From Deltaproteobacteria bacterium HGW-Deltaproteobacteria-15 (GTDB lineage: Bacteria > Desulfobacterota > DSM-4660 > Desulfatiglandales > HGW-15): a stretch of DNA of 64,000 bases. The notes under the pieces were generated by a model, which searched no databases, had not been told where the DNA came from, and saw only the letters and a program-made list of their open reading frames with translations. This document shows, piece after piece, positions 25,755 to 34,775 of the stretch; positions within the stretch are counted from its first letter, which is position 1, and each line of letters opens with the position of its first letter. Where the stretch lies: the NCBI GenBank assembly GCA_002840535.1, contig PHBH01000012.1:1-64000 (forward strand). The letters run 5' to 3'. Position numbers and translations under genes: made by a program.

Positions 25755-27688
25755 CGGGAGTTTGTTCCTTTGTCCCCAAAGTACCGGATAACCATCATGG
25801 TGATATCGTCGGCTTGGGGAACCCCTTCCGAGAAGTGTTCGACATTACCCATGATGCCTGAGATGATCTCCTTCAGTGACCTGCCGCTCAAGGGGGCGAG
25901 ATCCTGCATCAGCCTGCCCTCGGAAAACAGCTCTTCTCTCCCGTCCATGGCCTCGGTCACGCCATCCGTATACAGGAAGAGAGCGTCGCCCTTCTGCATG
26001 GTGATCTTCCGGGATCGGTAGACACAGTCCTCGGCAACCCCCAGGGCAATGCCGCCCGTTGACTGAAGCGGAGTTATGGTTCCGGCAGCGGAAAGAAGGA
26101 AGGGAGGATTGTGCCCGGCATTGGAGTACACCACTTCGCCGGTCACGGTATTGAGAATGCCGAAGAAGAGGGTGACAAACATCATGGATTCGTTGTCGAG
26201 GGAAAGATCCTGGTTCACCCGGATCATCACGTTCTCGGCGGAGAGCCCCTGTGTGGCCTTGGTCTTTACCAGGGTCTTGGTTACGGCCATGAACAGGGAC
26301 GCCGGGACTCCTTTTCCGGAAACATCCCCGATCGCAAAACAGAAGTTCTCCTCGTCCATGAAGAAAAAGTCGTAAAGATCCCCTCCCACTTCCTTTGCAG
26401 GCTTCATGGAGGCAAAGACGTCGAATTCGGTCCTGTCAGGAAAGGGCGGGAAGATCTTCGGGAGGATGCTCATCTGAATGTCGTGAGCGATCTTCAGCTC
26501 GCTTTCGATCCTCTCCTTGGCGGCGGTGGTTTCCTTCAGATCCGAGATGTACTGCTTTAAAGAATTCTTCATGCTGTTGAAGGATGCCGCCAGCGTTCCC
26601 ACTTCGTCTTTCGTTTTTACATCAGGGATCGGGATTTCCAGATCTCCTGTCGCCATCTGGCGGGCCGTTCTCGAGAGCGCTCTAAGGGGCCTTGTTATGG
26701 AACCCGATATCCAGAAGATCATGACAAGGAGGAGCACGAAGCCGGCAAGGCTCAGCCACACGATGGTTCGGTTGAGACTGTGGATGTCGGCCATCAGCTC
26801 ATCTTTGGGGAACAGGACTCCCAGGGACCACTGATTGGAAGGAAGGGGCGAATACCACATCCAGCACTGCTTTCCCGTATGAAGGCTTGGAAAGAGCACG
26901 AACCCCGACTCTCCCCGGACCATGCATCTGCCCACTTCCCTCATCGCCCGATCCCCCCTTTCCTCGGCCACGGTGAAAAGGGTCTCGTTCATGACGAGGC
27001 TGGAACTGGGGTGGGTGACGAAGGTTCCATTCTTCGAGATCAGGAAGCCGTATCCCGTTTCCGCGATCCTGACGGAGCCGATCATCTCCTGAAGCCAGTC
27101 GAGGGAGATGTCCGCAGTCACGATCCCGGCCAGTCTCTTCTCTCCTGAAATCGCCCTGTAAAAAGGAACGGAGAAGGTCGCCATCATCGTCTGGCCGGCG
27201 CCTTCGTCGAAGTAGGGCTCCGACCACGCCGGAGCATTCAGTTCTTTGGGTATCTGGTACCAGTCCCAGTAAAAATATTCGTAGGGGATATAGGTGAAAC
27301 TGAGCTCGCCTCTGTTCTTGTAGAAATAGGGCGCAAAGTTCCTGATGTTCATGCTGTACGCGTAAGGTTCAAAGGCGATGGTCGCTCCGTAGATTTCCGG
27401 GTTCTTTTCTACAACGGCGCGGATCTGCCGCAGGATGTCGCCATACTGGTAAGGGAAGTCTTCGAGGAAAATGGCAAGGTTCTTGGGGACCTTCTCCACA
27501 GCCTTCATCACGGAGTCGATCCGGTTCACTGTGGACAAGGCCAGATTCTCGGCATTGGTCTCCACATTTCGCAGGATGATATTGCGGGAAATGACATAGG
27601 AATAGGCGAAGATCACAGTGAAGATGACGGCAACCCCTGCCAGGATCCAGGTGGCCAATCTGACGGCTATGCCCCTATTTCGTGCCAT
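25751..27688 (-). CDS. Membrane sensor phosphatase: dCache, HAMP, SpoIIE/RsbU-type PP2C
   Basis: This 645-residue protein has a membrane helix at about 10-30, an extracytoplasmic double-Cache-like domain (about 35-290; IYGATIAFEPYAYS, YFYWDWYQIPKEL, GIVTADISLDWLQEMIG), a second helix at about 303-325, a HAMP domain (ITRPLRALSRTARQMATGDLEI), a short coiled coil and a SpoIIE/RsbU phosphatase domain (EVGGDLYDFF, FAIGDVSGKGVPASLFMA, NAGHNPPFLL, ALFLYTDGVTEAMD). Such phosphatases dephosphorylate STAS anti-anti-sigma proteins. The gene overlaps the binding-protein gene upstream by 14 bases and the unknown gene downstream by four. The partner STAS and kinase are encoded 1-2 kb upstream. Confidence 0.92.
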   Translation of the reverse strand: MARNRGIAVRLATWILAGVAVIFTVIFAYSYVISRNIILRNVETNAENLALSTVNRIDSVMKAVEKVPKNLAIFLEDFPYQYGDILRQIRAVVEKNPEIYGATIAFEPYAYSMNIRNFAPYFYKNRGELSFTYIPYEYFYWDWYQIPKELNAPAWSEPYFDEGAGQTMMATFSVPFYRAISGEKRLAGIVTADISLDWLQEMIGSVRIAETGYGFLISKNGTFVTHPSSSLVMNETLFTVAEERGDRAMREVGRCMVRGESGFVLFPSLHTGKQCWMWYSPLPSNQWSLGVLFPKDELMADIHSLNRTIVWLSLAGFVLLLVMIFWISGSITRPLRALSRTARQMATGDLEIPIPDVKTKDEVGTLAASFNSMKNSLKQYISDLKETTAAKERIESELKIAHDIQMSILPKIFPPFPDRTEFDVFASMKPAKEVGGDLYDFFFMDEENFCFAIGDVSGKGVPASLFMAVTKTLVKTKATQGLSAENVMIRVNQDLSLDNESMMFVTLFFGILNTVTGEVVYSNAGHNPPFLLSAAGTITPLQSTGGIALGVAEDCVYRSRKITMQKGDALFLYTDGVTEAMDGREELFSEGRLMQDLAPLSGRSLKEIISGIMGNVEHFSEGVPQADDITMMVIRYFGDKGTNSR

Positions 27689-28661
27689 CGCCCATACAAT
27701 CCTTGAAAAAAGAGGCGAACTCCGGGATGGTTTCGATCAACCCTCCCGAATGCAGGTTCGTGGCCACCCGGTAATAATCCCTTGCGAGGAGCTTCGTTTC
27801 AATGCCCTTCGGTTCCCCTGTGAGGATCAGATCCGCCATCCTCTGAAGCATCCAACGCTGGTGGACCCTGGTGGCCGGGATGTACTCCCTTTTCAGGTTT
27901 CTCATCACGATGTCAAGGGCCTCCTCGGGACTGGCAAACGCGGCCGCCCATCCCTCCACCGATGCCCTCACAAAGGCCTTGCACATCTCGGGGTCCTGAT
28001 TGAACCGATCCTCCGAAACATAGATCCCCTCCTCGGGGAAGTTCAGGCCGTGCTCGTGAAAAAGAAAGGTTGTCAGTTCCTCCGGGTCGAAACCGGCGGA
28101 AAGAATGGTGTGGTATTCGTTGTACCACATGGCGGATGCCACATCGACCCCGTCCCGAAGAAAGAGATTCACCGAGAACGATTGAGGGACGATCTTCACA
28201 TCCAGATCATACCTCTTGAAGAAGGCTTTCGGCTGAATCTGGAAGATTTCGCCCCACAGTCCCACCTTCTTCCCGTTCATGTCCCAAGGGGTAAGGATGC
28301 CTCTGGATTTCTTTGCAACCAGCATCAATGCGGACCGGCGAACGACCTGGGCTATGTTGAGAAATTTCATCCCTTGAGCCCGAGCCTGAACGCCCGTGGA
28401 GAGCCAGAGGGTGGCAAAATCCGCCTTTCCCTCCTTCAGGAGGTCGAGGGAAGGGCTTTGCGGCCCGCCGGACAGAATCGTCACGTCGAGACCGTGTTTC
28501 TTGTAAATGCCTTTTTCCTGGGCGAAATAGTAGCCTGCGAATTGCGCCTGCGGGACCCATTGAGGGATGAAGACCACCTTCTTGAGTTCTTCAGCCTCTC
28601 CGGGGATTGGGCTGATGAGGGTTGCCATCAGCACTGCGAGAAGAAGCCTTCTCACGGCCAT
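27675..28661 (-). CDS. NMT1/THI5-type periplasmic substrate-binding protein
   Basis: The 328-residue product has a signal peptide ending near PGEAEE and the NMT1/THI5 pattern: FIPQWVPQAQFAGYYFAQEKGIYKKHGLDV, GGPQSPSLDLLKEGKADFA, KSRGILTPWDMNGKKVGLW and DVASAMWYNEYHTIL. Relatives bind thiamine precursors, sulfonates or other small organics; the ligand here is unknown. No ABC permease or ATPase is nearby. Instead it lies between the RsbW-like kinase (1-base overlap, TGATG) and the sensor phosphatase (14-base overlap), suggesting a sensory role in handing a ligand to the Cache domain. Confidence 0.9.
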   Translation of the reverse strand: MAVRRLLLAVLMATLISPIPGEAEELKKVVFIPQWVPQAQFAGYYFAQEKGIYKKHGLDVTILSGGPQSPSLDLLKEGKADFATLWLSTGVQARAQGMKFLNIAQVVRRSALMLVAKKSRGILTPWDMNGKKVGLWGEIFQIQPKAFFKRYDLDVKIVPQSFSVNLFLRDGVDVASAMWYNEYHTILSAGFDPEELTTFLFHEHGLNFPEEGIYVSEDRFNQDPEMCKAFVRASVEGWAAAFASPEEALDIVMRNLKREYIPATRVHQRWMLQRMADLILTGEPKGIETKLLARDYYRVATNLHSGGLIETIPEFASFFKDCMGDGTK

Positions 28662-29077
28662 CAATCACCCCTTCTCTTTCGAACAACAAAGGTGAGGATG
28701 TTCCGGTCTCCCTCCCGGCGGTGCCGGACCTCGTTCACCATTTTTCGGATGAGGAATACCCCGAGCCCTCCGATTTCCCTCTCGGAGATGGAGAGTTTCA
28801 GATCCGGATCGGGCAGCGATGTCGGATCGAATTCCACTCCGCTGTCCTCGAATTCCATTGTGAATGCCCCATCCCCTTCGGCACGGCATCTGATCTCCAA
28901 ATCGCCGGGCTTTTCGGGATAGGCGTATCGTATGACATTGACAAGCGCCTCCTCTGCCGCCAGCTCGATCTCCTGAACCCTTTCCCCGGGAAACCCGTTG
29001 GCCGACAGGAATTCAGAGATGAAACGGGTGAAGCTCTCAAGGTTTTCTATCCGGGCGGGCAGACGGATGGTCTTCAT
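28661..29077 (-). CDS. RsbW/SpoIIAB-like anti-sigma (serine kinase) ATPase
   Basis: A 138-residue GHKL ATPase of the HATPase_c_2 type. The N-box is EIELAAEEALVNVIRYAYP, the second box is FEDSGVEFDPTSLP, and GGLGVFLIRKMVNEVRH is the lid/G2 region. In partner switching, such kinases phosphorylate a STAS protein and hold a sigma factor or other target. The STAS gene lies 96 bases upstream; no sigma factor gene was seen in the window, so the target may be another protein. The start has GGGG eight bases upstream. Confidence 0.9.
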   Translation of the reverse strand: MKTIRLPARIENLESFTRFISEFLSANGFPGERVQEIELAAEEALVNVIRYAYPEKPGDLEIRCRAEGDGAFTMEFEDSGVEFDPTSLPDPDLKLSISEREIGGLGVFLIRKMVNEVRHRREGDRNILTFVVRKRRGD

Positions 29078-29173
29078 GGGATACCCCTTCGATCGAAGGA
29101 GAAATTTGTGTCTTGGAAGGAGTCGCAGGATCTCTCCCTTCGGTCGAGATGAGAACGTTCGCGGGACACGGCA

Positions 29174-29509
29174 CTAGCCGAGTTTTTTGAGAGCCTCATC
29201 CGACGATGGGAAGATCGGAATGATGGAACTGAACCCCGAAACCTCAAAAACCTCTCTGACCATGCTTCCAAGGGACGATACGTAGAGAGTTCCCTGATTG
29301 TTCTTGAGCTTCTTTGATCCGGCCAGGATGACTCGAAGACCGGCGCTGCTGATGTAGCCGAGTTCGGCAAGGTCGAGGATCAGGTGCTTTTCCCCCTCTG
29401 TCAGGAGCTTATCGATCTCCTTCTCCAACTCGGGGGAGGAGCCGGCATCGAGCTTTCCATTCAAAAGAACCACGACCGCGCCTTTTTCCTTCTTGGTGAC
29501 AATTTCCAT
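29174..29509 (-). CDS. STAS-domain anti-anti-sigma factor (RsbV-like)
   Basis: This 111-residue single STAS domain has the order KGAVVVLLNGKLDAGSSPELE, LILDLAELGYISSAGLRVIL and a terminal helix. The likely phosphorylation site is S55 in ISSAGL, matching Ser58 of SpoIIAA. It should be phosphorylated by the RsbW-like kinase and dephosphorylated by the SpoIIE-type phosphatase downstream. GAGGAG lies five bases before the ATG. It follows two GNAT-like genes on the same strand. Confidence 0.92.
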   Translation of the reverse strand: MEIVTKKEKGAVVVLLNGKLDAGSSPELEKEIDKLLTEGEKHLILDLAELGYISSAGLRVILAGSKKLKNNQGTLYVSSLGSMVREVFEVSGFSSIIPIFPSSDEALKKLG

Positions 29510-29640
29510 AGATCTCCTCGCTAGCAGGTTTGTGACTTCACAGATTGAGGCTCGCGCGCTTCATCCACCTCCATCCACGCTTCCCTGCCTCAACAAACTC
29601 CCCTTTTACCAGAAATCCGGCCGGATAGTAACCCAATTCA

Positions 29641-30681
29641 TCAGGAGCCCGCCGCCGAGACCCTGAGCCAGTCTTCGTATACCAGATCGCGGATTCGTTT
29701 GGCGCGATCGAAATGGATCTGGAGGGATCCCCAGTCCGGACGTTTCATGATCTTTTGCATCAACAGACCGTCATGATCGAACCACCGGGGAAGGATCCCG
29801 CCCAGGAAGTATCCTTTTTCCCTCAGGATGTGTACCGCCTCATCCACCCACGGATAAGAGAGGTTCAGCCAAACCTGGACAACCAGGCCGCCCTTTTCCA
29901 GGACCTTCTTTTCCTCTGACTCGAAAACCGCCTCGAAGTCGTCGCCCGGTTCCCACACGGCTATGCGGGCCACCTGGGCATAATCGAAGTAGCCCACCTG
30001 AATCCGTGTCCGCGAATCTGATGGCGCTTGTTCTCCGGCCTTTGATACTTCCCGCCGATCATCGAGCCCGGAATAGAGGAAAGAGCACTCATCCTCATAT
30101 ACGGGAGGAATGAAGACCTTGTGAGGTTTCGGCTTCAGAGTACGCAGGTCAAGGATGGAAGCGACTCTGCCGGCTGCGCTTGCTTCCTTTTCGTATGCGG
30201 AGGACGGCATCAAATCCACCTCCAGGGCGTGAGAGATCCAGCCGAGGCTGCGGCACATTTTTTGGCTGAATATATGATTGCAGACGGACTCCCCGTAAAC
30301 CGCTTCCACCCCGAAACGTTTTCCGCCCTCTTCCGCACCACGGGCTACGAGCCGCGTAAAAATCCCATGGCCTCCTCTGTAATCCGCATGCACAGCTCCG
30401 GCGCCATTCTCGCGGATGCCTTTATACGGTGCGCTGGAAAAGAGCGAATTATGGCCCACGATGTCTCCCTTGGGTGTTCTGGCAACAATGGAGATGATGC
30501 GGCCGGCCAGATTTTCCCGAATGAGCAGTTCCGGATCGATGTAGGTCTTGACAGGATACTCCCTGCCGTACACGGAAAGAAAGAGGTTGACCACTCTCTC
30601 CGCGTCTTCCGGTTGAAAAAGGCATGCTTCCCATTCCTGTCCGGGCTCTATAGAGCATTTCCGTTCTTTCGATTCCTGCAT
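29641..30681 (-). CDS. GNAT-fold acyltransferase-like protein, paralog 1
   Basis: The 346-residue protein has an N-terminal GNAT fold: LFQPEDAERVVNLFLSVYG, GRIISIVARTPKGDIVGHNSLF, GAGAVHADYRGGHGIFTRLV (acetyl-CoA loop region, diverged from the Q/RxxGxG/A pattern) and YGESVCNHIFSQ. A second half ends VVQVWLNLSYPWVDEAVHIL, EKGYFLGGILPRWFDHDGLL and QIHFDRAKRIRDLVYEDWLR, likely a second, degenerate GNAT. It is about 60% similar in layout to the next gene. Substrate is unknown. It lies 131 bases before the STAS gene. Confidence 0.75.
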   Translation of the reverse strand: MQESKERKCSIEPGQEWEACLFQPEDAERVVNLFLSVYGREYPVKTYIDPELLIRENLAGRIISIVARTPKGDIVGHNSLFSSAPYKGIRENGAGAVHADYRGGHGIFTRLVARGAEEGGKRFGVEAVYGESVCNHIFSQKMCRSLGWISHALEVDLMPSSAYEKEASAAGRVASILDLRTLKPKPHKVFIPPVYEDECSFLYSGLDDRREVSKAGEQAPSDSRTRIQVGYFDYAQVARIAVWEPGDDFEAVFESEEKKVLEKGGLVVQVWLNLSYPWVDEAVHILREKGYFLGGILPRWFDHDGLLMQKIMKRPDWGSLQIHFDRAKRIRDLVYEDWLRVSAAGS

Positions 30682-30715
30682 TGCCTTCCGTCCTCCGGTA
30701 ATTTATTGCATCGCG

Positions 30716-30960
30716 GAAAACCTGGTCCTGTGGGCCAGGTCAGAGACAATTGGCTTGGACATAAAAAGGCCTCTTGGAATGTTGGAATAATGGAATTGTG
30801 GAATAATGGGCTTTAAAGAAAGGCCAAATCTTGCGGCACAACATCTCCCAGTCTTTGGTTGTTGTTCCCAATATTCCACTGTTCCATCATTCCATTATTC
30901 CGGCACTCGTTCCGATGCGGCAAACTTCACCCCTGTGGGGTGCAATCAAAGCCGGCCCCT
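30716..30960. repeat. GGAATAATGG-family repeat, copy 3 (long inverted pair)
   Basis: The 292-base gap between the GNAT-like genes is mostly repeat. CCTGGTCCTGTGGGCCAGG at 30721-30739 is a hairpin. The segment to 30810 repeats 15887-15946 and continues TTGGAATAATGGAATTGTGG. An opposite arm (ATATTCCACTGTTCCATCAT and ATTCCATTATTCC) spans 30870-30901. GCCGGCCCCTCTGGAGCCGG at 30951 is a further hairpin. Confidence 0.7.
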
Positions 30961-30974
30961 CTGGAGCCGGATCT

Positions 30975-32006
30975 TTACTTCTTCAAGGCCCTGAGCCAGT
31001 CCTCATGAACCAGATCCCGGATTCGTCTGGCGCGATCGGAATGGATCTGGATGGACTCCCAGTCGGGAGGTTTCATGATCTTCTGCATCAGCAGGCCGTC
31101 ATGATCGAACCATCTCGGGAGAATCCCCCCAAGAAAGTACCCCCTTTCCCTCAATACATGCACCGCCTCATCCACCCACGGCAAGGAGAGGTTCAGCCAC
31201 ACCTGGATAACCACTCCGCCCTGATCCAAAATCTTCTTCTCCTCTTGTCCGAGAACCGTTTCGAAGTCCGTACCCGGCTCCCAGACAGCAAAACGGGCTA
31301 CCTGGGCGAATGTGAAATAGCTCACATCCATACGAGTTGAAGAGTGGGCATTCGTTTCTTTTCCGGCTGCGAGAAGTTCCCTCTGATCGTCCAGCCCGGA
31401 ATAGAGGTAGTCAAGAGCATCCTTGTATACGGCAGGGACAAAAACCCGGTGAGACTTCGGTTGATAGGTGCGGGAAGCAAAAAGGGTGGCCACCCTGCCG
31501 TGTGCGCTCTTTTCCTTCTCATAGGCCGAGCCGGGCATGAGGTCAACCTCCAGGGCGTGAAACTCGGAATGGCACGCGTAAACCTCCTTCTGCGTGAAAA
31601 CATGATTGCAGACCGCCTCTCCATACACCCCCTCCACTCCGAATTTCGGTGCGGCTTCATTGAACAGATGCTTAAAGAGCTGAGCGCTCACGCCCCCCTT
31701 TCTGTAGCTCGAATGAACCAGGCCTGCACCGCATTCCCGTATTCCTCCAAAGGGTGCGCTGCAAAAGAGCGCAATGTGGCCCACGATGTCTCCCTCGCCT
31801 GTCCTGGCAACACTGGATAGGATTCGGCCCTCCGCGTTTTTCCGGGTGAGCAGTTCGGGATCGATATAGGACGTGATGGGATAGTCTTTGCCGTAGACGG
31901 AAAGAAAGAGCTGCACGACCCCGTCCGCGTCTTCCGGACGAAAGAAGTCCGCCTTCCATTCCTGTCCCGGCTCCATATAGTGCTCTTTGCGAGCCGATTC
32001 CTGCAT
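30975..32006 (-). CDS. GNAT-fold acyltransferase-like protein, paralog 2
   Basis: A 343-residue tandem paralog of the neighbouring GNAT-like gene: MQESARKEHYMEPGQEW opens like its partner, then FRPEDADGVVQLFLSVYGKDYP, GLVHSSYRKGGVSAQLFKHL, YGEAVCNHVFTQKE and the C-terminal REERGYFLGG-like block with LPRWFDHDGLLMQKIMKPPDW. I chose the ATG at 32006, preceded by AGGAG five bases away, because the alignment with paralog 1 begins there; the frame is open to 32120. A repeat cluster separates it from paralog 1. It follows the MFS gene by 103 bases. Confidence 0.75.
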   Translation of the reverse strand: MQESARKEHYMEPGQEWKADFFRPEDADGVVQLFLSVYGKDYPITSYIDPELLTRKNAEGRILSSVARTGEGDIVGHIALFCSAPFGGIRECGAGLVHSSYRKGGVSAQLFKHLFNEAAPKFGVEGVYGEAVCNHVFTQKEVYACHSEFHALEVDLMPGSAYEKEKSAHGRVATLFASRTYQPKSHRVFVPAVYKDALDYLYSGLDDQRELLAAGKETNAHSSTRMDVSYFTFAQVARFAVWEPGTDFETVLGQEEKKILDQGGVVIQVWLNLSLPWVDEAVHVLRERGYFLGGILPRWFDHDGLLMQKIMKPPDWESIQIHSDRARRIRDLVHEDWLRALKK

Positions 32007-32109
32007 AGGTCTCCTGTTGCTCGACTGTTCTTCCACTGCCACAGACCTGTCGAGTCTCCCTTTTTCTATAATGTCTTCCGGCGACAGTGTTGTTCGTGAG
32101 GGCTGCTCT

Positions 32110-33303
32110 CTACTGCTCACTGCTGACTCTCTCTATTCTCCTGTCGGTCGAGAAAACCAGCGCCGCCGAGGCTGCACTGAACACGGCGCAGACTTCAAAA
32201 AGAGTGCTGAATCCCCATCGGGCCACGATCGGTGCGCCAATGAACGGACCCAGAAAAAAACCGCCCTGGAACATCTGGAAACCTAGATTCGTGTTGAAGG
32301 CTCGAAGCCGCGGCTTGGATATATCAAAAAGAAGAGCATTGAATACAGGCATGGCTATTCCCCAGCCCAATCCGAGGAGCAGCCCGACAGCGAAGAAAAG
32401 GTTCTCCGCCCGCACATGTGCGAGGAGAAAGAACACGGGCGCCATGGCCGCCATGCTGAATGTCGCAAGCCTGGCTTTGTTAAACCTGTCGAAAAGAGAT
32501 CCGGCTGCAACGCGGACGCCTATTTCCCCAACGGTGGACAGGGTCAGAAAGAAGCCTGTGCTCGCGATCGCCATTTGCCGGCCGAACCCGTCCAGGAAAA
32601 AGAAGACCAGGGCATGGCCGGTGTATAGAAAGAGCATGGAAAGGAGAAGGCATACGATCGTCACGTCGCTCAGATCTTCTGCAACCTCCTTCCTGCTCAG
32701 GCGCTGTGGTCTTCCGCCTCTCCTGAAGGAGGTATCCTGCCTACGGGTAATCGAGAGCAGCGGAAAAACAAGAGCTGTGATCAGCGCGAAGAGAATCAGA
32801 ACCTGCGTGAACCCGCCAAGAACCCCGGTCAGAAAAGGGAGGATCGGAGGCACGACGGTGTTCGGGATCAATACGATCACTGCCATGAAACCGAAGAACT
32901 GAGCGCTTCTTTCGCTGGGAATAAATTCCACCGTGACGGTCATGAGGGCTGTCCCCAGAAGCACGAAAGAAAAACCGTGCAGGATGCGGACAAGCAACAT
33001 GGACCAGAGATCATGGGCAAAGGTGTACAGCGCAAGGGAACCGATCAGAAACACTGCGCCGAGATAGAGGAAGCGGTAGGCATTGCCGGTATGGAAAAGG
33101 GGGCTGATAACCGGTCTCACAATTAGTGGAACAGCCGAGAAGACGGAGATCAGAAGACCATACCATCTCGGGTCGATGGGGAGCGTTCGGAGGTACTCAT
33201 AATAGTGAAAGAAAACAGAGATGTTGGCATAGACCAGAAACGTGGCCCCCATGATAAGGAGGAGTTCTTTGCACCACACGGTCTTATTAGCCACATCGCT
33301 CAA
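32110..33303 (-). CDS. MFS transporter
   Basis: This 397-residue permease has about twelve membrane helices, with the loop 2-3 region PLIVRPVISPLFHTGNAYRF and the second-half equivalent VRVAAGSLFDRFNKARLATF. FILLGTALMTVTVEFIPSERSAQFFGF-like helix 5 text suits drug or metabolite exporters of the YfcJ type. I propose a TTG start at 33303, seven bases after GGGAG; the frame runs to 33378, but those codons come from a dispersed repeat. Its final residues (SSEQ) and stop come from a CAGTGAGCAGTAG repeat. Substrate unknown. Confidence 0.83.
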   Translation of the reverse strand: MSDVANKTVWCKELLLIMGATFLVYANISVFFHYYEYLRTLPIDPRWYGLLISVFSAVPLIVRPVISPLFHTGNAYRFLYLGAVFLIGSLALYTFAHDLWSMLLVRILHGFSFVLLGTALMTVTVEFIPSERSAQFFGFMAVIVLIPNTVVPPILPFLTGVLGGFTQVLILFALITALVFPLLSITRRQDTSFRRGGRPQRLSRKEVAEDLSDVTIVCLLLSMLFLYTGHALVFFFLDGFGRQMAIASTGFFLTLSTVGEIGVRVAAGSLFDRFNKARLATFSMAAMAPVFFLLAHVRAENLFFAVGLLLGLGWGIAMPVFNALLFDISKPRLRAFNTNLGFQMFQGGFFLGPFIGAPIVARWGFSTLFEVCAVFSAASAALVFSTDRRIERVSSEQ

Positions 33304-33330
33304 TACATCTCTCCCGGTAAAAGAAGAACT

Positions 33331-33440
33331 TAAACCGCCAAGGCGCCAAGTACGCCAAGAAACCATTTGATTTTTCACCTGCCCGGAACCATTCCGGCAG
33401 GTGAAAAATCAAATCTTTGGGTCCTTCGCGCCTTCGAGTT
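33331..33440. repeat. CGCCAAG-family repeat with long hairpin, copy 1
   Basis: AACCGCCAAGGCGCCAAG and TACGCCAAGAAA are followed by a perfect stem GATTTTTCACCTGCC / GGCAGGTGAAAAATC at about 33369-33411, with A and T runs on either side so it could end transcription in both directions. The same order occurs at 45711-45836. It separates the convergent-spaced hydroxylase and MFS genes of the minus strand. Confidence 0.8.
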
Positions 33441-34285
33441 CAATCTTCATGGGGATCATTCATCAATCGCAGCAGGAGATTCCCTGCAACTTCTCTTCGA
33501 TAGGAAGCCGTTGCCCTCACGTCATCGATCGGTGCAACCGCTTCACGGGCCATGGCTGCCGCCCTGGAAAGGGTCGCCACCTCAAGAGGCCTGCCTTTCA
33601 AGAAGGCCTCAATCGGTTCGGAGGTGACTACGGTCGGGCCCACGCTTCCCCATGCAAGGCGAGCCGATTCAATCATTCCTTTCCGGGAAAGATTGATCAC
33701 CGCGGCCATGCTGACAATGGCAATGGCGAGTGCATTTCGCTGCCCGATCTTTTCAAAGTGGTGGATGCGGTATGGTTCTTTTTCCAGCCAAACGCCCGCC
33801 ACTATCTCGCCCGGCGAAAGATCCACCTTTCCCGGCCCCTTGATGAACTGAGAAACAGGGACGCTCCTCATGGAGCCCTTGCCTCGAACCTCGATTACGG
33901 CCCTCAGGACATAGAGGGGCGGCAATGCATCGCCTGCAGGAGAGGCCGTCACGATGTTCCCTCCGAGTGTCCCCATGTTTCTGATGTGAGGGGATCCGAC
34001 TGTGGCGAGAGCCTTTGCCAGGACGGGAAAATGATCCCGAACGAGAGGATCCGAGAAAAGAGCGCTGTGTGTAGTACAACCGCCCAGGAACACCTTGTCC
34101 CCGTGATCGCGTACACCCCTGAGTTCGCCGATTCTCTCCAGGCACACCAAAGAGGGCGGGGATGTCATTCCCTTCCGCAGCTTCGGAAACAGATCCGTCC
34201 CGCCTGCATAGATCGCGACACCGGGATTGTCGGACAGGATTTCCCAGAATTCGTCCAGGGTGAAGGGAAGGTGAACCGGTTTCAT
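33440..34285 (-). CDS. Molybdenum hydroxylase FAD-binding subunit (system 1)
   Basis: This 281-residue protein matches the CoxM/CutM family: HLPFTLDEFWEIL, AIYAGGTDLFPKLRKG (FAD phosphate loop AGGTDL), IRNMGTLGGNIVTASPAGDALPPL and the C-terminal CO_deh_flav_C domain with SVGPTVVTSEPIEAFLKG. It takes electrons from the 2Fe-2S subunit and passes them to NAD or another acceptor. There is no extra 4Fe-4S loop as in 4-hydroxybenzoyl-CoA reductase beta. Its ATG at 34285 overlaps the 2Fe-2S gene stop (ATGA). Confidence 0.92.
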   Translation of the reverse strand: MKPVHLPFTLDEFWEILSDNPGVAIYAGGTDLFPKLRKGMTSPPSLVCLERIGELRGVRDHGDKVFLGGCTTHSALFSDPLVRDHFPVLAKALATVGSPHIRNMGTLGGNIVTASPAGDALPPLYVLRAVIEVRGKGSMRSVPVSQFIKGPGKVDLSPGEIVAGVWLEKEPYRIHHFEKIGQRNALAIAIVSMAAVINLSRKGMIESARLAWGSVGPTVVTSEPIEAFLKGRPLEVATLSRAAAMAREAVAPIDDVRATASYRREVAGNLLLRLMNDPHED

Positions 34286-34758
34286 GATTCCTCTCGCTCG
34301 CCGGAATTGCGGGAGACCCGCTCTACAGCATCCACAATCTTCTGATAGCCTGTGCACCGGCAGAGATTACCGCTGATTGCGCGGCGGATCTCGTCACGGG
34401 ACGGGCAAGGCGTTCGCTTCAGGAGGTCCAGGCTGGTCAGGACCATCCCGGACGTGCAGTACCCGCATTGGACTGCGCCGTGTTCCACGAAGGATTGCTG
34501 AACCGGGTGAAGTTCATCCCCTTGGGCGATTCCCTCGACCGTTTGAATGCTACGGCCTTCCAATTGCACGGAAAGCATGAGGCAGGAAAGGCGCGTCTCC
34601 CCGTCAACAAGGATGGTACATGCCCCGCATTCTCCCGAGCCGCACCCTTCTTTTGCCCCGGTCAGTCCGAGATCCTCCCTCAGCAGATCGATTACCCTGC
34701 GGTCGGGAGGGGCGTCAGTCTCCGTTTCCTTTCCATTCAATGTGAAGCGGATTTTCAA
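34282..34758 (-). CDS. Molybdenum hydroxylase [2Fe-2S] subunit (system 1)
   Basis: The 158-residue protein carries two [2Fe-2S] sites: plant-ferredoxin-type GCGSGECGACTILVDG with a later LSCLML cysteine, and the helical site VQCGYCTSGMVL and NLCRCTGYQKIVDAV. It shuttles electrons between the Mo centre and FAD. The start is TTG at 34758, preceded by GGAGGAATGA, making this one of several non-ATG starts here. It follows the large-subunit gene by 46 bases that hold part of a repeat. Confidence 0.93.
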   Translation of the reverse strand: MKIRFTLNGKETETDAPPDRRVIDLLREDLGLTGAKEGCGSGECGACTILVDGETRLSCLMLSVQLEGRSIQTVEGIAQGDELHPVQQSFVEHGAVQCGYCTSGMVLTSLDLLKRTPCPSRDEIRRAISGNLCRCTGYQKIVDAVERVSRNSGEREES

Positions 34759-34775
34759 TCATTCCTCCGATGGTT

